A stretch of DNA of 64,000 nt from Phlebopus portentosus (taxonomy: Eukaryota; Basidiomycota; Agaricomycetes; Boletales; Boletinellaceae). Under the pieces are notes generated by a model. It made no database searches, had not been told where the DNA came from, and saw only the letters and a program-made list of their open reading frames with translations. The stretch is taken from the NCBI GenBank assembly GCA_037892935.1, contig JAYXKI010000014.1, positions 1,158,001-1,222,000 of the forward strand, written 5' to 3'. The position numbers and the translations under genes are program-made. This document shows, one piece after another, positions 58,037-64,000 of the stretch; positions within the stretch are counted from its first letter, which is position 1; each line of letters starts with the position of its first letter.

Positions 58037-58661
58037 ATGTCTACCGTCTCTGGTTCGCCGACAACCGCGGCCCCAGGTGTCGTGGTGCGCCTCATAATAT
58101 CATCCAGCGACCTGTGGCATAGACGAACATTACTTTAGATGCCTTCGGAAATCAACGTTGATGGTCACCCTGAAGATGCAGATGCTCGTGCGCACATCGA
58201 TCACGCAGTCCCTCAGCAGGGTGAGTGTAAAAACTTAATACACGGACGCAATGTTTCTGACGTCTGATGACGGGTCCAGGCGCTCCAGAACCAGGCTCTG
58301 GAACTGTAGTGGTCGATAAAGATAAAGTGCCGTTCAAGGATCAGGTATTTGGTGAGTATCAAGCAGTATTCAACCCGGGATCTCTTATCCTTATTTGTTC
58401 TCTGGAAGGTTATACAAAGGTAGCGTCCACATAGTTCCAACTCATAAGCGTTGAGCTGACTTCATTCGCTGCTAAGACCATTCGTGGCACTGTCTTCAGA
58501 AAGGTACGTCCGATGCCTCATTAGTGAGGCGAGGATGTATAGCTGATTGTTTCCTGCAGCCTGAAACGAAGGAAGTGGGTGACAAGATTCTCAACGGCGA
58601 GATGTCTGCAAGAAACTACTTGGACCAGAAGAAAGCGACAAAGGAGGAAGAGAGTTCTTGA
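58037..58661 (+). CDS. Small conserved-looking basidiomycete protein
   Basis: A five- or six-exon gene for about 100-115 residues. Start options are ATG 58037 (MSTVSGSPTTAAPGV, donor after GTC at about 58083) or ATG 58141 (MPSEINVDGHPEDADARAHI). Then HIDHAVPQQ, GAPEPGSGTVVVDKDKVPF, KDQVFG, YTKTIRGTVFRKPETKEV and GDKILNGEMSARNYLDQKK, stop at 58659. Introns use GTGAGT-type donors and join in frame. The pattern of K-x-Q-V-x-G-Y-x-K and R-G-T followed by KPETKE reminds me of short stress- or hydrophilic proteins in mushrooms, but I cannot name a function. Confidence 0.62.
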
Positions 58662-59306
58662 TTCCAATTATAGTTGATGCTTGTCTCTTATTTTCGAGTA
58701 TGTTACTTCACCTGCTTTCTCTTCTGACTAAGATTACAAACATCGCAATCTAATACTCCACTTCTCGATGAAAAAGCATGGACGGGTTCGGGATGGGATT
58801 TCATTCATTGAGAGGATTGGTGCTAACGGTAGCCTATTCTCAACGCCAACGCCAATAATCAAATATCATCAAAAGTAAGAGGCAGCCGGTTTTCGTAAGA
58901 TCTGAGATAAAGGTCCGAGAAGTTTGGATTGCTGAGGAAAAGTAAGCATGCGTCGAATTTGGGCATATATTAATGAAAAGAAAAGTAAAGGCTGACATAC
59001 TTTACTATTCATGACGTTATCCGGCGCTTTCCGATGCTGATCACTTCTAAAAGCCTATTCTAGGTTTTTGATAGGCGCCAACACTGACGCACGCTCTTGA
59101 CTTGAACCAACTTTTTTTGTTGCGCCACGATGAACCGTGACACGCATCCATGACGCCTGTCTATTAGTAGCACCCTCGCCCTTCTTGAGTCGTGTCTTGA
59201 TACCTTATCCAACAGGCTAATCTTTCTCATCTACTCTCATCTATCGTCCTACCTAGTATTTCTTGCTTTTCTTAACATCATCTCTTCTTGATCACAAGAC
59301 TACGGG
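58662..59306. other. Intergenic, no gene seen
   Basis: 645 bp between the small protein gene and QNG1. No coding signal or RNA gene seen; the last 100 bp are pyrimidine-rich, as in a fungal 5' leader. Confidence 0.4.
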
Positions 59307-60905
59307 ATGCCTTACCGCACGCAACAAGGGCTCGCTCACAATGAAAATGTTATCCTAGACGAGAAAGAAGAGTTTATTTTGGATATATCTGCCCAGAATG
59401 CTCCAGGGAATCCTGTCGTAGACAGCGCAAAATTTGCTCATGAAGTAAGTCATAGATGCATTTTTCTGGATTGCAGTAGGCCTGAATCAAAATCGCGAAT
59501 AGAAAACAGGTCTCGTGTCTTTAGATAAATGTGGCGTCGAAAATGCTGCAAAATATGTAAGTGTACCTCATAAATTTTTTTGCTTTTATACATAATTAAG
59601 ACTGATGATGTTTCCACAAGGTTTCACAAAAGCTCAGCGAGGAAAATTACACCCCATCTACTTGGCGCACACATCCTTTGCATCTCTGCCCGCCAGAAAT
59701 ATACTCGCCGACAGACCCTCGCACTCGTAGGACCCTTGACTGGATCTTTCTCGTGTCCGCACTCAACTTCTCTTTCTGGTCGGAGAAAGAAGGTTCTGCG
59801 GATGCAGAGCGGGAACGTTTTGGGATCGAGTGGCGTTCTGGATGGGGAAATGATGAGAAGCGAGTGTGGACGGGCTACTGGAGCCTTGTGGCTGCCATTG
59901 ATCGAGGTAGGCTTTCAGATAGACTGAGATGTGGACGTTTCTCATTGCGTGTTCGTTTGATTGACTCGTTAGCGTTGGAGAGTGGGATCCCTATCACCGA
60001 TCCAGCCTTCTACTCTTCCTTAGAGCGCTGTCCAGATAGTCTTATCGAATTCATCTTCACTCCAGCCCCGCAATGTACTGAAGGCATTCCTTTATTAACT
60101 GAACGTATTACCATCCTGCGCGAAGTCGGTGGAATTCTTTGCGATGTTTGTGTTCTTTCTTTCTTTTGATGCGAAATGATAAATCAAGCTACTAACCACA
60201 TAAACTGCCAGCAATTTGGTGGCAGCTTTCAAGGATTCTTAGATGCTTTTTCAAAGTGTCATGGTGGACCTGGTCAAGGATCGGCTTTACAACTTGTTGA
60301 AATGGTGACTGAGACATTCCCATCGTTCCGTGACGAAATTGTGTACGAAGGGCGAACAGGTGAGCATTACTCTGCGTTTACTTACTCTTCTGATGTGTCT
60401 CATTGACTCCTTCCGGTAAATTTTCCCAGTGCACTTCTGGAAGCGGGCACAAATCCTCGTTGCAGAGACATGGGCGGCCTTCTACCCACTCGACAGACCT
60501 GGAACTGCTCAATTACACCCGTTTTTCCCACAAGGCGTACATGAGTTGACAATGTTTGCGGACTATCGTGTTCCGCAGATTCTCCACCATCTCGGCATAC
60601 TCATCTATCCCCAAGAGCTCATCGAACAGCTTCGCAACAAGACTCCGTTCTCACCCGGTAGTAGGCAAGAACTCAGCATCCGCGCTGCGAGCATTCTGGC
60701 AGTTGAAGCTGTGCGTGATGAGATCTCGCGGGTCCGGTCGATAAGTGCTCAGCAAGACGACGAAACTTCGGATGTTAGCAGCGTCTTGATAGACTTCTAT
60801 CTATGGGATCTTGCGAAGCGCATTGAGCGCGGACAGGACGTTATTAGCGGCATCACTACTCAAGAGATACTTCCTGCTCATAGAACTAGAAGTATATGGT
60901 ACTAA
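59307..60905 (+). CDS. QNG1: Queuosine salvage protein (QNG1, DUF2419)
   Basis: QNG1 (C9orf64, DUF2419) releases queuine from queuosine 5'-phosphate so it can be reused in tRNA. It starts MPYRTQQGLAHNENVI (ATG 59307), with AKFAHE spliced to KTGLVSLDKCGVENAAKY and VSQKLSEENYTPSTWRTHPL, then TLDWIFLVSALNFSFWSEK, WTGYWSLVAAIDR, DPAFYSSL, FGGSFQGFLDAFSKCHG, ILVAETWAAFYP and FADYRVPQILHHLGILIYP. These blocks are typical of the family. It ends RTRSIWY at 60905. About 400 residues, complete, with six or so introns. The exon at 59506-59550 uses an AG just before AAAACAGG. Its presence implies the host takes up queuine or queuosine from its environment, as fungi do not make it. Confidence 0.92.
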
Positions 60906-60954
60906 TTACCCATGTAATACATACAAGAAAATGCCAACTATCTACGCGGTACCA

Positions 60955-62840
60955 TTACCATTCCGACTTGCCTCGGCGCATCTCCGATATCACAGAGCCC
61001 CGGGACTTTAGCAAAGAACCCTTCCCTTGCTTAGACCTACTAACGACGAAGGCAAAATTACGTCTCTCCGGTTCCACGTACTCAACAGTCAATGCGTCTA
61101 GTATTTCCGTCTCTGTCTTACTAGCAACCAATTCCCAGTGCCCGTCCTCTTCAGTATAAGACTCTTTTTTGTCGTAAGATGATAAATCGGTCGGTTTCCG
61201 TCTGCAGAATTTCCAGAGCCCGAATTCATTCAAAAGCAAGCCCATCTTGGAGGCATTTCTGCGCACGTGTGCATTGAAATCTGCGTCGCCCGTCGTCGCA
61301 AGAAGCGCGGCTCCTTCCGATAGAGTGGGATATAGACTAGAAATGCAGAGTGGATGAGACGACTGAGTTCAGTAAAGCAGACAGGTAAGTGACCCACGAT
61401 AGATCCATTCTTCGATAGATCCAAGGCGACCGGTCAGATTCTGAGTCATCAGCTTCGTCACCTTCCTCCCCCTCTTCGTCTTTTCGTATTCGCACAATTC
61501 CTTGCCATTTCCTTGCGCCCTCCGACAGAGTAGCTGCGAGTATGCCAGCGCGTTCTAAGGGAGCGATGATGAGCTCTCGGAGGAGAGTTTCCTGTTTCTC
61601 CTCCGGAGATTTTCCGTTCTTTATCGGTCGTCTACGTTGCTTGCTCGTTGACACTGGTGATGACGACTTCGACGTTTTCTCGCCAGGCCGAGGGACATAA
61701 ACACATGAGGGATGAAAGAAAATAATATCGATATCGCTGCATGTTGGAAGGCCTCGTCGGCTAGAATATTATCATCATGAAACACTGTGATCGAGAATCA
61801 ACGCCTCCATGCTCACTAGCTGCCTACTGGATACATCCTGATCTCGGAAGAAATCAGAGGGCGAACAGTTTGCTGAAAAACAGATCAAAACTATTGGTGA
61901 AGCGGGGTAATCAAGTCATAGATGTACGTACTATCACGGAGTCTACTTCTGCTCTTGTCACTCGCTCACCCAAATGGTCGACGTAGTCCAATGCCGCTCT
62001 GCTCGGAGACGCCAAACTCTTCGAGTATTCGGGTCTCTTCAGATCTGCTAAGGAACGACAGCCAGCATCATAAAGTTTCATGGCTTTTACTGGTCTGAAG
62101 TAGATGTATGCCAGTCAAGTAATGTAGACCAGGCAACAATCCGGCACGTACCCAATTCCTGGCACTCGTTTAAACTCCTTCAGGCACTTTTCTCGCTCAG
62201 TTTCTTCCGGAGTTCTCTGAGGAGGCGGAGGCTTCGGAGGGATGCGCTAATCGTGTCATTACCGATTGTCTTATGTCGTGATGTCAGCCGCGGATAGGAC
62301 AAACCTCAGAATCTTTATTCAGATATTCGTCAATCCTCCGCGCAATGCCCTCGCCTATCCCAACAATCTAAATCTCGATAGAGTCATGTTCCAGGCATAA
62401 ATCTAGTAACATCAAGTCGAGTCAGACGCACTTTCAAGGCTTCAGCTCCAGAGGTGATAGGTTCAGGCAACGCGTCTATGGCCTTACAGGCCCGCTGAAA
62501 CGCACGAACCTTGTATGGTCCATCCTCAGCATCCACGCGGCTCTTATTCTCCATCTCTTACTTGACACAAATTACACGTAGATCAAGTCTGCGAGGGTAG
62601 CTTTTTATAAGATAGACATGACATACCTTGCGCTAACCAGCGGAGTATATGGATATTCGGGCCCTTTTCGTTTGGTACAAACGACTTTGCTTTGTAGGAA
62701 GCATTTCTGAGGCCAAAAGTGATTTTGTAGTTACGAGAAAAGCGCCTTGACGCGTATAGTTGTCTCAAATTCAAGCGAACGTGCGGCATAGGACAGGGTA
62801 CCGAGTGGAAGCAGAATGAAACGAGGTTGAACCGTGCCAT
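60955..62840 (-). CDS. Family X DNA polymerase (Pol beta-like), probably mitochondrial
   Basis: Base-excision-repair type polymerase. The ATG at 62840 gives MARFNLVSFCFHSVPCPMPH and an Arg-rich stretch (RQLYASRRFSRNYK) that looks like a mitochondrial presequence. Next is a lyase-like domain (NEKGPNIHILRWLAQEMENK, YKVRAFQRACKAIDALPEP, TSGAEALKIVGIGEGIARRI with the first helix-hairpin-helix), KEFKRVPGIGPVKAMKLYDA (second HhH), then the palm with VGSYRRGLPTCSDIDIIFFH (two catalytic Asp), a Lys/Glu-rich insertion (RRRPIKNGKSPEEKQETL), KWQGIVRI and RRMDLS (third Asp). The thumb is GDADFNAHVRRNASKMGLL and YVEPERRNF. A catalytically complete enzyme. Stop at 60955. The intron GTGAGC...CTAG restores GSYRRG. 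Confidence 0.88.
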
Positions 62841-63145
62841 GCACGTGATGGTGCAAACTTGAACGCGTTAAATTTCACGTTGCGATTGAATTCACCGTTG
62901 CACGGTAACAATGTGACTACGGATACGTCTCTTTCGAGATTAATCTTACGCAGAGTCTCGAGAATGGACTTAAACCGCATGTCATAGGACGAATTCGAGC
63001 CCATATCGAAGAAAAATATCGAAGTTCGAGTCCATTTTTTATTAGTATCATGAACCTATTGCATAACTTTCGAGAAACACATATATACAATATCATACTC
63101 AAGATCCTTTTCTCTATGCAATTACCATCCCATTTGTTGGTATGT
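62841..63145. other. Intergenic, no gene seen
   Basis: Short gap upstream of the polymerase gene and after the aldo-keto reductase stop. Confidence 0.4.
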
Positions 63146-64000
63146 CTATCCGAACACGGATTCGTGCTTGTTGCGAACCTTTGGCCCTTCTAGTGAAAGG
63201 TAATACACATCCTTATGCAGAGTGTTAATCGATTCAATTTCTTCCTTCAAAAGGGTTGGAAGCTCCTGAATAGCAGGGGTCTGTTTTAAGCTTTTTGTTA
63301 TTCAATTTGACTGACAATTAAGAACGTACGAAAAGATTCGCCCTCTGTCTCACCTCATTCGCACTCTTGGGAATTGCAACTGTTCCTTTCGAAGCGTGCC
63401 ACGCCAAGCTGATTTGTGCAGGTGAGACCCTATATCTCTCAGCGAGCTTGACGATAGTTGGATCATTTGCTACGAATGAAAAACCAGTAGGAGAATACGC
63501 GGCGAGAATAATTCATTTCTCCCTACAGAACTCTAGGAGCTCTGGCTGGGCCTGACGGGGATGCATTTCGACTTGATTGACTGCTGGAATAATTTGGCCG
63601 TCTCCAAAAGCTTCTTCAGACTAGAGTCGTGAATACGTCAGATTCTATCAAGGAAAAGAATTAGGAGTCCGAGATACACACACACTTCTTGACACTGAAA
63701 TTAGCAACTCCAATCGCTTTGACCTTCTCAGACTCATACACCTTCTCCATTTCTGCCCATGTCTGGCTGATATGTATCTTATCATTCACAATGTAATCGC
63801 CCTGGTTAGGTTCTCCATTCTGTCCGGGATAGCGCGGAAGGGCATTATCCTTAATATTGGCTACGGCTTGAGGCCAATGAATTAACCACTATCAGTTATA
63901 AAAGGTGATATAAACGCAGTCAAGACACGGAAACACCTGAGAAGGAAACATTGCTCTGGTGAAGGCTGTAATCGTCGTAACGATATTAGATGTAGACTTG
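63146..64000 (-). pseudogene. Aldo-keto reductase, 5' cut by window, in-frame stop
   Basis: NAD(P)H-dependent carbonyl reductase family (AKR, GCY1/xylose-reductase type). The N-terminal part lies beyond 64000. Visible: LIHWPQAV (catalytic His), WAEMEKVYESEKVKAIGVAN, FSVKK spliced to FLKKLLETAK, IIPAVNQVEMHPRQAQPELL, EFCREK, IILAAYSPTGFSF, ERYRVSPAQISLAWHASKG, TVAIPKSANEVRQRANLF and a last exon TPAIQELPTLLKEEIESI...RNKHESVFG. In the middle, codon TGA at 63515-63513 interrupts EFCREK*IILAAYSP where the family has Gly. A 57-nt GTAGGG...GTAG segment could be spliced to bypass it in frame, but that would delete the AYSP motif. Called a likely pseudogene or a polymorphic null; a sequencing error is possible. 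Confidence 0.75.

Noticed and set aside
63459..63520. 57-nt intron removing the aldo-keto reductase stop codon
   Set aside because: It keeps frame but would delete the conserved AYSP segment, and its GTAGGG donor is weak; a nonsense change or sequence error is more likely.
1..64000. A secondary-metabolite, biosynthetic or defence gene cluster
   Set aside because: The neighbours are mostly unrelated housekeeping genes on alternating strands. No synthase, terpene cyclase, P450 cluster, CRISPR array, phage or plasmid gene was seen, so I do not claim a multi-gene system.

Overview
The window is eukaryotic nuclear DNA from a filamentous basidiomycete, most likely an Agaricomycete. Almost every gene is broken by short introns (about 50-65 nt, GT-AG, one probable GC-AG). 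The gene set is fungal: secreted PEBP proteins, TAP-like serine peptidases, Ser/Thr-rich cell-surface proteins, ICMT-like membrane methyltransferases, and small proteins of a type that seems confined to basidiomycetes. There is no prokaryotic operon structure, CRISPR array or phage. All gene models were spliced by eye, so internal exon edges carry some error; outer limits are firmer.

Layout. 0-12 kb: urease GTPase UreG (-), two tandem ICMT-like methyltransferases (-), the U6 snRNA 3'-exonuclease Usb1 (-), a long secreted Ser-rich protein (+), a short MITE-like element, and a third ICMT-like paralogue (+). 12-25 kb: a GCFC/PAXBP1-family splicing factor (-) divergent from a Rad60/Esc2-type protein with two SUMO-like domains (+), an AAAP-type amino-acid transporter-like protein (-), and the ubiquitin E4 ligase Ufd2 (+). 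25-34 kb: two tandem secreted PEBP proteins (-), an initiator tRNA-Met (+), the dolichol-sugar utilisation protein MPDU1 (+), a DUF5745-like protein (-), a membrane-anchored TAP-like peptidase (-), and a mitochondrial single-pass protein (-). 37-47 kb: an FYR-domain nuclear protein (+), a mucin-like membrane protein with a cytosolic SH3 domain (+), and an unrecognised small gene (-). 47-64 kb: Vps45 (+), the ERGIC cargo receptor Erv46 (+), the second TAP-like peptidase in inverted orientation (+), a PNPOx/ferredoxin-reductase fusion (+), a small conserved-looking protein (+), the queuosine salvage protein QNG1 (+), a probably mitochondrial family-X DNA polymerase (-), and the 3' part of an aldo-keto reductase (-) with an in-frame stop.

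Most genes are housekeeping and unrelated to each other, as usual in fungi. The local themes are gene duplication (three ICMT-like, two PEBP, two TAP-like copies) and cell-surface or secreted proteins. I found no convincing new multi-gene system. The best leads are the interrupted aldo-keto reductase, the ICMT-like expansion with one copy lacking the conserved RHPxY tyrosine, the inverted peptidase pair, the PNPOx-reductase fusion, and the MITE-like repeat.
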